Source: Phytohabitans suffuscus
GTDB lineage: Bacteria > Actinomycetota > Actinomycetes > Mycobacteriales > Micromonosporaceae
Direction of reading: 5' to 3'
Length of the DNA stretch: 64,000 nt
NCBI RefSeq assembly: GCF_011764565.1
Contig: NZ_AP022871.1
Coordinates: 5,642,320-5,706,319, forward strand
Of the stretch, positions 18,012 to 26,251 are shown piece after piece; position 1 is the stretch's first letter; each line of letters opens with the position of its first letter. The translations under genes were made by a program, and so were the position numbers. Below the pieces are notes generated by a model. It was not told the DNA's origin, did no database searches, and saw nothing but the letters and a program-made list of their open reading frames with translations.

Positions 18012-18134
18012 CCGGATCTCTCTCTGCTCTGGAGCTGCTGGTGTGGTCGGGAGGTTGCCGCGCGGGCGTTCGTCCGGCCGCCCATCGGTCCCTTCACAAC
18101 CGGGAAACAATGTGGGAACATAGGTGGCTATATA

Positions 18135-18148
18135 TGGGAGCGCTCCCA
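18135..18148. promoter_or_regulatory. CebR-type operator upstream of the GH9 cellulase
   Basis: A perfect TGGGAGCGCTCCCA palindrome. A TATATA hexamer (18129-18134) abuts it and may be the -10, which would place the operator on the transcription start. The cellulase start is about 190 bases downstream. It links secreted cellulase expression to the same repressor as cellobiose import. Confidence 0.85.
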
Positions 18149-18337
18149 TCTCCCGTCATCCCCACCCGTCCGCGGCTCTCCGGAACGAGACGAGGGACGG
18201 ATGCGCCCACATCCGCCCCTCGGTGTCCTCACTACGCGTAGTCGCGCGCGGCTCCACTGCAACTCGGCCCTGGTCTCCGCCTCGCGGGAACGCGACGCGG
18301 GGGTCAGGGCCCGGAAACTCGGACAGGAGCGATTCTA

Positions 18338-20710
18338 GTGTCTGGCAGGATCATCTGGTATCGACGCGTCACCGCTGTGGCCGCGGCGATCCTGGTCGCG
18401 GTCGCCGCCGCGGTCTGGGCGGCGCCCAGGTCGGAGGCGGCGGGTGCATACAACTACGCCGAAGCCCTCCAGAAGTCCCTCTTCTTCTACGAGGCCCAGG
18501 TCTCCGGCCGCAAGCCGGCGTGGAACAGGGTCTCCTGGCGCGGCGACTCGGCGCTGACCGACGGCGCGGACGTGGGGCTCGACCTCACCGGCGGCTGGTT
18601 CGACGCCGGCGACCACGTGAAGTTCGGCTTCCCCATGGCGTTCACCACGACGATGCTCGCCTGGGGCGCGGTGGAGTACCGGGACGCGTACGCGGCCTCC
18701 GGCCAGCTCACCCACCTGCTCAACAACCTCCGCGTGCCCAACGACTACTTCATCAAGGCCCACCCCTCGCCGAACGTCCTCTATGGACAGGTGGGCAAGG
18801 GCGACGACGACCACAAGTGGTGGGGGCCGGCCGAGGTGCTGCCGATGGCGCGCCCCGCGTACAGGATCGACGCCAGCTGTGGCGGCGCGGACCTGGCCGG
18901 TGAGACGGCGGCGGCGATGGCGGCCTCCTCGATGGTCTTCCGGCCCACGGACGCCGCCTACGCCAACACGCTGCTGACCCACGCGCGGCAGCTCTACACG
19001 TTCGCCGAGAACGTCAAGCGGATGTACCACGAGTGCATCACCGACGTGACCAGCTTCTACCGGTCGTGGAGCGGCTACGCCGACGAGCTGGTGTGGGGCG
19101 CGATCTGGCTCTACCGGGCCACCGGCGAGGCCAGCTACCTCGCGAAGGCCGAGGCCGGCTACGACGCGCAGGGCAACGAGAACCAGACCAACACGAAAAT
19201 GTACAAGTGGACCATCTCGTGGGACAACAAGCAGTATGGCAACTACGTGCTGCTGGCCAACCTCACCGGCAAGCAGAAGTACGTCGACGACGCCAACCGC
19301 TGGCTGGACTGGTTCACGGTCGGCGTCAACGGCGAGAAGGTGCGCACCTCGCCCGGCGGCATGGTGGTGGTCGACACGTGGGGCGCCCTGCGGTACGCGG
19401 CGAACACCGCCTTCGTCGCCCTGCTCTACAGCGACCGGACCAGCGACGCGACGCGTAAGGTGCGCTACCACGACTTCGCGGTCCGGCAGATCGACTACGC
19501 GCTCGGGGCCAACCCGCGCAACTCCAGCTACGTCATCGGGTTCGGCGGCAACTACCCGAAGAACCCGCACCACCGTACGGCCCACGGCTCGTGGTGGGAC
19601 AGCATGACCACGCCCACCGCGACCCGCCACGTCCTCTATGGAGCGTTGGTCGGCGGCCCCTCGTCGCCGGACGACGCGTACCGGGACGAGCGCAACGACT
19701 ACGTGATGAACGAGGTGGCCACCGACTACAACGCCGGCTTCACCTCCGCGCTGGCCCGGCTCTACCAGGAGTACGGCGGCACGCCGCTGGCCGGCTTCCC
19801 GCAGCCCGAGACGCCCGACATCGACCAGTTCACGGTCGAGACCACGGTGATGCAGAACGAGCCGCGGGCCACCGGCATCAAGGCCATCGTGTACAACAAG
19901 TCGGCCTACCCGGCGCGGGCGCTCACCCGGTCGGTGTTCCGCTACTACTTCACCCGTGAGGGCTCGGTCGCTCCCGTGGTGACCAGCGGATACACCCAGG
20001 GCTGCCCGTCGCCCACCACGGCCCGGCAGCACAGCGGCGACGTCTGGTACGTCGAGGTGGACTGCACCGGCTACACGATCGCGCCGGCCGGGCAGTCACA
20101 GCACCGGATGGAGGTGCAGTTCAAGATCGGAGTGCCCGAGGGCGGCACCTGGAACCCGGCCAACGACCCCTCGTACCAGGCGGCCGCGGGCCCCAACCGC
20201 GCCGTGCCGCTCTACGAGAACGGCGTGAAGCTCTGGGGCGACCCGCCGGGCACCGTCACCCCCGGCCCGACCACGCCGGCCCCCACGACGCCCGCGCCGA
20301 CCACCCCGGCACCCACCACGCCGGCTCCGACCACACCCGCGCCGACGACGCCCGCGCCCACGACGCCCGCGCCGACCACGCCGGGTCCGTCCGGGCCGTG
20401 CTCGGTCGCGTACAGCACGAACGACTGGTCGACCGGCTTCACCGGCAGCCTGACCATCCGCAACACCGGCACGGCCGCGTGGCCGTCGTGGACGGTGGCC
20501 TTCACCTTCCCCGGCGGGCAGCGCATCACCCAGGGCTGGGGCGCACGCTGGACACAGAGCGGCGCGGCGGTGACCGGCGCCAACGAGTCCTGGAACGGCG
20601 CGGTCCCGGCCGGCGGCCAGCTCTCGGTCGGCTTCAACGCGTCGCACACGGGCAGCAACCCGCGCCCGACCGCGTTCACCGTCAACGGAGCCGCCTGCAC
20701 GCCGGCGTAG
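18338..20710 (+). CDS. Secreted modular endoglucanase: GH9-CBM3-linker-CBM2
   Basis: 790-residue extracellular cellulase. A signal peptide (residues 1-35, cleavage near SEAAGAYNY) leads into a GH9 catalytic domain with the DAGDHVKF motif (Asp89/Asp92) and the catalytic Glu459 in NEVATDYNAGF. A CBM3 module (about 485-635, starting IDQFTVETTVMQNEPRATGIK) follows, then a linker of about nine PTTPA repeats encoded by a 15-bp tandem repeat, and a C-terminal CBM2 with paired cysteines (about 690-790). The GH9-CBM3c layout is typical of processive endoglucanases. The start is GTG with AGGAG eight bases before it. Its cellobiose products would enter through CebEFG. Confidence 0.95.
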   Translation: MSGRIIWYRRVTAVAAAILVAVAAAVWAAPRSEAAGAYNYAEALQKSLFFYEAQVSGRKPAWNRVSWRGDSALTDGADVGLDLTGGWFDAGDHVKFGFPMAFTTTMLAWGAVEYRDAYAASGQLTHLLNNLRVPNDYFIKAHPSPNVLYGQVGKGDDDHKWWGPAEVLPMARPAYRIDASCGGADLAGETAAAMAASSMVFRPTDAAYANTLLTHARQLYTFAENVKRMYHECITDVTSFYRSWSGYADELVWGAIWLYRATGEASYLAKAEAGYDAQGNENQTNTKMYKWTISWDNKQYGNYVLLANLTGKQKYVDDANRWLDWFTVGVNGEKVRTSPGGMVVVDTWGALRYAANTAFVALLYSDRTSDATRKVRYHDFAVRQIDYALGANPRNSSYVIGFGGNYPKNPHHRTAHGSWWDSMTTPTATRHVLYGALVGGPSSPDDAYRDERNDYVMNEVATDYNAGFTSALARLYQEYGGTPLAGFPQPETPDIDQFTVETTVMQNEPRATGIKAIVYNKSAYPARALTRSVFRYYFTREGSVAPVVTSGYTQGCPSPTTARQHSGDVWYVEVDCTGYTIAPAGQSQHRMEVQFKIGVPEGGTWNPANDPSYQAAAGPNRAVPLYENGVKLWGDPPGTVTPGPTTPAPTTPAPTTPAPTTPAPTTPAPTTPAPTTPAPTTPGPSGPCSVAYSTNDWSTGFTGSLTIRNTGTAAWPSWTVAFTFPGGQRITQGWGARWTQSGAAVTGANESWNGAVPAGGQLSVGFNASHTGSNPRPTAFTVNGAACTPA

Positions 20711-20759
20711 GCCCGTCGCACCCCGCGGCCTCACCGTCCGTGCCGCACGACCCGACCCT

Positions 20760-20795
20760 GGCCTGGTCGGCCGGCGAAAGCCGGCCGGCCAGGCC
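20760..20795 (+). terminator. Terminator after the GH9 cellulase
   Basis: A 16-bp stem (20760-20775 with 20780-20795, one G-T pair) closed by a GAAA tetraloop. No T tract, but extremely stable. A fragment of the dispersed repeat tail (CCCGCGGCCTCACCGTCCG, 20722-20740) lies between the stop codon and this hairpin. Confidence 0.8.
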
Positions 20796-21137
20796 GCGAC
20801 ACCACCGACCGGGGCTTGCCCCGCGGGCCTGGCATTAGGTCGGGGACCGCCGACCGCGGCGGTGCCCGCGGGAGCGAACGGCCCACAAAGACGGCTGAGT
20901 CTGCCGCAGTCACCCGAACGCGGCTCGCCTGGGGTGATTTGGTGCGGGCTAGAACGGCATTGTTCAGCGGTCTCCTAGAGCCTTCGGGGCGAGGTCAGCT
21001 TGGCCGCCCGAGTTACGTCGGCGCCGTCCGTGCAGCGCGGTGAGGGCCGGCGGGCTGAGGGGTCCGCGTCTGTCCCGCAGGCGACCGTTTCCTGCCGATT
21101 TATCCGCCCGCCATACGGCCCGAGAGGTCGGTTCCGG

Positions 21138-21344
21138 CTGATCGTGGACGCGAGCCGCCCTCGCGGGGGCGGCCACCGACCCGCGCCGGTGTCGGATCCA
21201 TGCTCGCGGGGGCGACCGCAGCGGATCGTGGTATGAAACCGCCCTCCTGGGGGCGGATCCGTACCACGATCCACCAAACCACTGTGGACAGACATCCGAC
21301 TGGGCGGAACCGGCCCCGCAGGGGCAACGGCCGTCCATGATCAG
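21138..21344. mobile_element. MITE-like 207-bp inverted-repeat element containing hairpin H2
   Basis: Terminal arms CTGATCGTGGACG (21138-21150) and CGTCCATGATCAG (21332-21344) pair at 12 of 13 positions. Hairpin H2 is nested inside. A related, shorter structure occurs at 17654-17695. No coding capacity. Mobility is inferred only from structure and repetition. Confidence 0.45.
21224..21271. repeat. Hairpin repeat H2 (GATCGTGGTATG family)
   Basis: Arms GATCGTGGTATG (21224-21235) and CGTACCACGATC (21260-21271) with one mismatch; an inner CCGCCC/GGGCGG pair extends the stem. Same family as 17406-17452 and 36650-36697. Confidence 0.8.
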
Positions 21345-21669
21345 CTGGTCGATGGGGACAAACTGGACTCTGGCCCCGGAAGATCTCGACGACCACCCAC
21401 GGGACGCCGCACCGTCTGCTCAAACCCTGTGCCCGAACGTTCTCCAGTCTGGCGGTGTCGCCGGCTCCGCGATAGCGGGGCGGGGGATCCGGCTTGAGCG
21501 CGAATTCCCACCTCGTGAGGGGTATATCGGGATTCGTCAGACCTGTGTTACGCGGCCACGACATCATCTGTTTGATTCTCGACGCCGGGTCGCCTGTTGG
21601 CGACTCGGCGTTGCGGGTACGGTATGCGGCGTCATCGTCCACACGGGGTTGGCGGGGCGGAGGTGGGGA

Positions 21670-22491
21670 GTGCCGGTCACAGGCCAGCGTGTCGTGCGAC
21701 GAACGTTGGGACGGCGATTGACCCGACTACGGACCGCGTCGGGGATGAGCCGGCGTGAGGTGGCGGAGGCGCGGCTGGGCATATCGGAGCCGACGCTGCA
21801 CCGCATCGAGACGGGTAAGGTGCCGGTCACCGCGGCCAACGTGCGCGCGCTCTGCTGGCTGTACGGCGCGGACCAGAGCATCACCGACGCGCTCGCCGAG
21901 CTGGCGCTCGGCACGTCCCAGCAGGAGTGGTGGGACGCGAGCCCGGTGATCCCGGAGTGGTTCAAGCTCTACGTCGGTCTGGAGGCGTCGGCGTCCCGCA
22001 TGTTCGGGTACGACGGCGAGGTCATCCCCGGCGAGCTGCAGACCCCGGAGTACGCGCGTGCGATCTTCGGCGCCGAGCAGCCGGTCGACAGCGAGTCGGC
22101 CGAGCGCCACATCAAGCTGCGCATGCAGCGGCAGAAGACGTTGTTCGCCCGCAACCCGCCGATCCGGATCGTGACGGTGCTCGGCGAGGGGGCGCTCACC
22201 CGGCCGGTCGGCGGCGAGCAGGTGCTCAAGGCGCAGGTCGAGCACCTGCGGAAGCTGACCCGGGACGACGCGCTCGACATCCGGGTGCTGCCGTTCTCGG
22301 TCGGCGCGCACGCGGCGATGGCCGGCGCCTTCCGGATCCTGGAGTTCGACGACCCGGACGATCCCGACGTGGTCTACCTGGAGTCCCACGTCGGCGCGCT
22401 CTACCTGGAGGAGCAGGCCGAGGTCGACGAATATCGGCGGATCTTCGACCTCATCAGCAAGGATTCCGTACCGGTAGGTGAATATCGGTGA
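21670..22491 (+). CDS. XRE-type HTH regulator with DUF5753 domain
   Basis: 273-residue regulator of the large actinobacterial family that includes WhiJ-like proteins. The helix-turn-helix (SRREVAEARLGISEPTLHRIETGKVPV) is near the N-terminus. The remaining two-thirds is DUF5753, with WFKLYVGLEASASRMFGYDGEVIPGELQTPEYARAI and the closing VYLESHVGALYLE block. The GTG at 21670 has GGAGG six bases upstream. Such regulators usually act with a small DUF397 protein, found here at 23448-23654. The next gene begins 15 bases after the stop. Confidence 0.9.
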   Translation: MPVTGQRVVRRTLGRRLTRLRTASGMSRREVAEARLGISEPTLHRIETGKVPVTAANVRALCWLYGADQSITDALAELALGTSQQEWWDASPVIPEWFKLYVGLEASASRMFGYDGEVIPGELQTPEYARAIFGAEQPVDSESAERHIKLRMQRQKTLFARNPPIRIVTVLGEGALTRPVGGEQVLKAQVEHLRKLTRDDALDIRVLPFSVGAHAAMAGAFRILEFDDPDDPDVVYLESHVGALYLEEQAEVDEYRRIFDLISKDSVPVGEYR

Positions 22492-22506
22492 CGACCTGGG
22501 AAGGGC

Positions 22507-23331
22507 GTGACAAGCGTGGGTAACGGCGCACAGGGCGCGCATCAGAAGCCGGCCACGGCGGCTCGGATGTACGACTACTACCTGGGCGGGATCCACAACT
22601 TCCCGGCTGACCAGGAAGCGGCCAAGGCGGTGCTGGCGAAGTCACCCAACCTTCGCGCCTCCGCGCTGGCCAACCGCGCCTTCCTCGGCCGCGCCGTGCG
22701 CTACCTGACCTCGCTCGGGGTCCGGCAGTTCCTCGACCTCGGCTCGGGTATCCCCACGGTGGGCAACGTCCACGAGATCGCGCAGGCGGCGATCCCGGAC
22801 GCCCGGGTGGTCTACGTCGACATCGACCCCGAGGCGGTCTCCGAGAGCCTGGACCTGCTCGACGGCAACCAGTTCGCCACGGCGATCCGGGCCGACGTGC
22901 GGCAGCCGCAGGCGATCCTCGACAACCCGCAGGTGCGCAAGCTGCTCGACTTCGACCAGCCGATCGCGGTGCTGCTCGTCGCGGTCCTGCACTTCGTCGA
23001 AGAGACCGACGAGGCGTGCGACATCATCGGCACGCTGCGTTCCACGATGGTGCCGGGCAGCCACCTCGTGATCGCCCACGCGACGGTCGACGAGCTCGTC
23101 TTCGACGAGCGGGAGCTGAAGAAGACCCAGGAGGTGTACCGGCGGCAGACGGCCACGCCGCTCACCCCGCGCAAGAAGAGCGACGTGACCCGGCTCTTCG
23201 ACGGGTTCGAGCTGGTCGAGCCGGGCGTCGTCTGGCTCAACAGGTGGCGGCCGGAGCCCGACACGGTCGACGTGTTCGCGGAGCAGCCGTTCCTGTCCGG
23301 CTTCTACGTCGGCATGGGGCGGCTCCCCTGA
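22507..23331 (+). CDS. SAM-dependent methyltransferase, DUF574 family
   Basis: 274-residue predicted methyltransferase of the DUF574 (Methyltransf_19) family, found in many copies in actinomycetes. It has the family opening ARMYDYYLGGIHNFPADQ, motif I FLDLGSGIPT, an acidic motif YVDIDPEAV and post-motif LLVAVLHFVEE. Substrates are unknown for the family. It is probably co-transcribed with the DUF5753 regulator and is followed by a strong terminator. Confidence 0.9.
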   Translation: MTSVGNGAQGAHQKPATAARMYDYYLGGIHNFPADQEAAKAVLAKSPNLRASALANRAFLGRAVRYLTSLGVRQFLDLGSGIPTVGNVHEIAQAAIPDARVVYVDIDPEAVSESLDLLDGNQFATAIRADVRQPQAILDNPQVRKLLDFDQPIAVLLVAVLHFVEETDEACDIIGTLRSTMVPGSHLVIAHATVDELVFDERELKKTQEVYRRQTATPLTPRKKSDVTRLFDGFELVEPGVVWLNRWRPEPDTVDVFAEQPFLSGFYVGMGRLP

Positions 23332-23351
23332 GCACACCGTCCACATAGCAC

Positions 23352-23387
23352 GATCGCCGGCCCCCCGACGGGGCCGGCGATCTTTTT
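23352..23387 (+). terminator. Intrinsic terminator after the DUF574 methyltransferase
   Basis: A perfect 13-bp stem (GATCGCCGGCCCC with 23370-23382), a five-base loop and a TTTTT tail. The clearest intrinsic terminator in the window. Confidence 0.95.
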
Positions 23388-23447
23388 CTCGGGTCCGCTG
23401 TGGTCGGTCGGCCAGGAGCTGGCCTCAGTCGACTCTGGGAGCTGGTC

Positions 23448-23654
23448 TCAGTCGGCCAGGAGCTGGTCGAACTCGCCGCGCTTGGCGCCGAACAGGAACG
23501 AGTCCCACTCTTCGGTGGTGAACACCACCGTGCCGGCTTCGCGTGCCTTGCTGTTGCGGACCTCGATGAGGCCCTCGTGGCGGCGTGCCTCGACGCAGCT
23601 GCCGCCGTTGCCGGTCGACCTACTGGACATGATCCAGCCGGATTCGTTACTCAT
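23448..23654 (-). CDS. DUF397 small protein
   Basis: 68-residue DUF397 protein, the usual partner of DUF5753 regulators. It shows the family pattern: an N-terminal SGWIMSSRSTGNGGSCVEA, then IEVRNSKAREAGTVVFTTEEWDSFLFGAKRGEFD. The ATG at 23654 follows GAGGGAG. It converges with the regulator-methyltransferase pair. In Streptomyces, such pairs affect development, partly in toxin-antitoxin-like fashion; a role here is not shown. Confidence 0.9.
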   Translation of the reverse strand: MSNESGWIMSSRSTGNGGSCVEARRHEGLIEVRNSKAREAGTVVFTTEEWDSFLFGAKRGEFDQLLAD

Positions 23655-23920
23655 CAGTACTCCCTCGCGCCGGAGTGCTTGCTGTGGGTAACCGGCGTGC
23701 CCCCGGGCCGGTGACCGGTGTGCCACTCGATGCCCGTGTGACAGGCAGATCCGCGCGTGGGGCACACGGATCATTCTTTCACCACGAAAGTGGCACGCAC
23801 CTAGAGTAGCCGAAACTAGTTCCGATGCACGATGTCGTCGTGACAGTTATCCAGGTGAAATCTTGCACGTGCGTCTGCAAACTGCCATGATTCCTTTGTG
23901 ACGCGGGGCGATCCTTCGCC

Positions 23921-23939
23921 AACCGTCGATTCGACGGTT
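23921..23939. promoter_or_regulatory. Perfect 19-bp palindrome upstream of the GGDEF gene
   Basis: AACCGTCGATTCGACGGTT is a perfect odd palindrome about 35 bases before the GGDEF start. It looks like a dimeric-repressor operator. It is the only notable structure in the 320-base gap between DUF397 and the GGDEF gene. Confidence 0.5.
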
Positions 23940-23974
23940 ACCGCAGGTCCGCCACAGTAGGGAGAGGATGGCCG

Positions 23975-24929
23975 ATGCGGATCCTCGATTCCGCTGCCGC
24001 CGACACCGGCGGTGCACCGCCGGTCGGCGGGCAGTCGCGGACCGAGGCCGACGCCGCCCGTCTCCAGGCTCGCATCGATCAGCTTGAGGCGCACGTGCAG
24101 CGCTTGGAGCACGAGCGCAAGACGCTCCGCTGGATGGCCGGCCACGACGCGCTCACCGGGCTGGCCAACCGCCGCCTCTTCCACGCGGTCGCCCCGGCGC
24201 TGCTGCGGGCCGACGACCGCTCCGCCGCGATCCTGATCCTCGACCTCAACGGCTTCAAGCCGATCAACGATACGTACGGGCACGACGTCGGCGACGAGGT
24301 GCTCTGCGTCATCGCCCGGCGCATGGCCGCCTGCCTCGGCGACCACCTGGTGGCCCGGTTCGGCGGCGACGAGTTCGCCGCGCTGCCCAGCGCGCCGCGG
24401 GTGCACGCCCCGAGGCGTGGTGGCACGAGGTGGCCGCCTCGCTGAGCGCGGCGATCGCACCCCGATGGACGTGGCGGACCGCAGGCTCACCGTGACCGCC
24501 TCGATCGGCGTCGTCCCGGCCGGCCGCCCCGCCGACCTCTCCGACCTGCTGCGCCGCGCGGACCAGGCGATGTTTCGGGCCAAGCGGCACGCGCGCACCA
24601 CCGGCAAGGCCGGCATCACCTGGGTCGTGGCCACCGAGAGTGGCGGCCGCGCGGTGACGTACGAGCCGGGCGCGGTGCCCGACGCCCGACCGGGCCTGAC
24701 CGCGACCGCGCCGGCGGTGCCGTACCGGGCGGGCGACCCGGTCTGGGTGCACCGCGGCGACGGCATCCGCCGCGCGGGCATCGTCGAGGGCGCCTCCGAG
24801 TGGGCGGCGCTGGTGCGCTACCGGTGCTCCGACGGCACCGGCACGATGGTCGACACGATGCCCGCGGACTGCCTGGCCATCCGCGCGGAGTCCGATCCAC
24901 ACGTGGACCGGGAGCCTTCCGAGGCATGA
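23975..24929 (+). CDS. GGDEF diguanylate cyclase-like protein, two frameshifts in this sequence
   Basis: Predicted cytoplasmic c-di-GMP synthase. A coiled coil (about residues 28-52) is followed by a GGDEF domain: HDALTGLANRRLF, DLNGFKPINDTYGHDVGDEVL and the active-site RFGGDEFAAL. After that the frame is lost twice, near the CCCC runs at 24410-24413 and 24465-24468. Adding one base at each joins EAWWHEVAASLSAAIA and PMDVADRRLTVTASIGVVPAG, completing the domain. A roughly 90-residue C-terminal domain (PYRAGDPVWVHRGDGIRRAGIVEG) of unknown role then follows, 318 residues in total. Likely a homopolymer artefact; if real it would be a pseudogene. Confidence 0.8.
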
Positions 24930-24976
24930 CGGGGTCGCCACTACCGCCCCGTTCGCGCGGTAGTGGCGGCATGCTC

Positions 24977-25225
24977 TCAGCCCGAGCGCACCGTCCCGTG
25001 CTCGACGCAGGTCGCCGTCCAGCCGGCCGGCAGCACCTGCACCTTCATCCGCCGGCGGCAGGCCGGGCAGTAGCGCGGCGGCTCCCACTTGCGCGCGGCG
25101 GCGCAGGCGGCGTGGTCGCCCTCGGCCGCCGGCTCACCGCAGCGGTCGCACCAGCCCACCACCTCGCCGCCCACGCTGGCCGTCGTCGCGGCGTCGGCAC
25201 TCGTCGCGGCGTCTGCCGCCGTCAC
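24977..25225 (-). CDS. bsaP: Biotin synthase auxiliary protein, BsaP-like
   Basis: 82-residue cysteine-rich protein with CDRC, a lone CAAA, CPAC and TCVEHG motifs, consistent with an Fe-S or zinc site. Its start overlaps the bioB stop by four bases (ATGA). BsaP is known in mycobacteria and corynebacteria as a small protein needed for BioB activity and is encoded beside bioB. Length, cysteine pattern and coupling fit. An alanine/threonine-rich N-terminus of about 20 residues is probably unstructured. Confidence 0.75.
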   Translation of the reverse strand: MTAADAATSADAATTASVGGEVVGWCDRCGEPAAEGDHAACAAARKWEPPRYCPACRRRMKVQVLPAGWTATCVEHGTVRSG

Positions 25226-26216
25226 AGCGTCGCCGAGAGGGCCTTGACCGGCATCTTGAGGTCGTCGAGCAGCGCCAGGTCCTCGCTGGCCGGGCGGCCG
25301 AGCGTGGTCAGGTAGTTGCCGACGATCACCGCGTTGATGCCGCCCAGCAGGCCGTCGCGCGTACCGAGGTCGCCGAGCGTGAGCTCGCGCCCGCCCGCGT
25401 ACCGCAGGATCGTGCGCGGCATGGCCAGCCGGAACGCGGCGATCGCCCGCAGCGCGTCCTTGCCCTCCACCACCGGCCGGTCGCCGAGCGGCGTACCCGG
25501 GCGGGGTTGAGGAAGTTGAGCGGCACCTCGTGCGGGTCGAGCGCGGCGAGCTGCGCGGCGAACTCCGCCCGCTGCTCCACCGTCTCGCCGAGCCCGAGGA
25601 TGCCGCCGCAGCACACCTCCATGCCCGAGGCGCGCACCATGCGCAGGGTGTCCCAGCGCTCCTCCCACGAATGGGTGGTGACCACGTTCGGAAAGTACGA
25701 GCGGCACGTTTCCAGGTTGTGGTTGTACCTGTGCACGCCCATCTCGACCAGCTCGTCGACCTGCTCCTGGCTGAGCATGCCCAGCGAGGCCGCGACCTGG
25801 ATGTCGACCTCGGCCCTGATCGCGGCGACGCCCTCGCGCAGCTGCTTCATGAGCCGCTCGTCCGGGCCGCGCACGGCGGCCACGATGCAGAACTCGGTCG
25901 CGCCGGTCGCCGCGGTCTGCCGGGCCGCCTCGACGAGCGAGGGGATGTCGAGCCAGACCGAGCGGACCGGGGAGGTGAAGAGGCCGGACTGGGAGCAGAA
26001 GTGGCAGTCTTCGGGACAGCCGCCGGTCTTGAGCGAGACGATGCCCTCGACCTCGACCTCGGGACCGCACCAGCGCATCCGCACCTCGTGGGCGAGCTGC
26101 AGCGCGTCCGGCACGTGCTCGTCGGGCAGGCGCAGCACGGCCAGCACGCCGGCCTCGTCGAGGCCGGCTCCGCGATCGAGCACCTGGGCGCGGGCGAGGT
26201 CGAGGATCTCTGGCAT
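25222..26216 (-). CDS. bioB: Biotin synthase BioB, frameshifted in this sequence
   Basis: Radical SAM enzyme inserting sulfur into dethiobiotin. The CPEDCHFCSQS motif is the CxxxCxxC site for the 4Fe-4S cluster; later YNHNLETC and GLGETVEQRAE are typical BioB blocks. The frame breaks in the GGGG run at 25503-25506: the expected NFLNPRPGTPLGDRPVV needs one more base. With it the protein is 331 residues and ends LKMPVKALSATL. It is divergent from bioF with only 35 bases between start codons. Confidence 0.93.
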
Positions 26217-26251
26217 GGTCGTACCTTACAAGGGGGAAGCCGAGATGAATC

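Larger units (their letters stand above)
16805..18134. other. 1.3-kb repeat-rich non-coding block upstream of the cellulase gene
   Basis: No credible gene: open frames here cross hairpins and repeats and have no codon bias, ribosome site or recognisable domain. It contains dispersed-repeat copies R3 and R4, hairpin H1, an inverted repeat at 17654-17695, and two copies of GGGGTGGCGGCGGTGCCGA (about 16911 and 17482), each followed by a diverged TCG..GGTTTGT. A third, inverted copy of the GTCCGGTTTGT part is near 17715. Parts recur in the blocks at 20796-21669 and 36195-37415. Confidence 0.6.
20796..21669. other. 0.9-kb repeat-rich non-coding block
   Basis: No supported gene. It contains hairpin H2 nested inside a 207-bp inverted-repeat element, and short pieces shared with the 16.8-18.1 kb and 36.2-37.4 kb blocks, such as CACTGTGGACAG (21280-21291), whose complement is at 17346-17357. 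The promoter of the following regulator must lie in its last part, but I see no clear -35/-10. Confidence 0.5.

Noticed and set aside
17333..18121. A 262-codon frame in the non-coding block upstream of the cellulase
   Set aside because: It runs through hairpin H1, an inverted repeat and repeat R4. It has no homologous domain or start signal.
20265..20392. CRISPR-like array
   Set aside because: The repeats are contiguous 15-bp units without spacers and encode the PTTPA linker of the cellulase.
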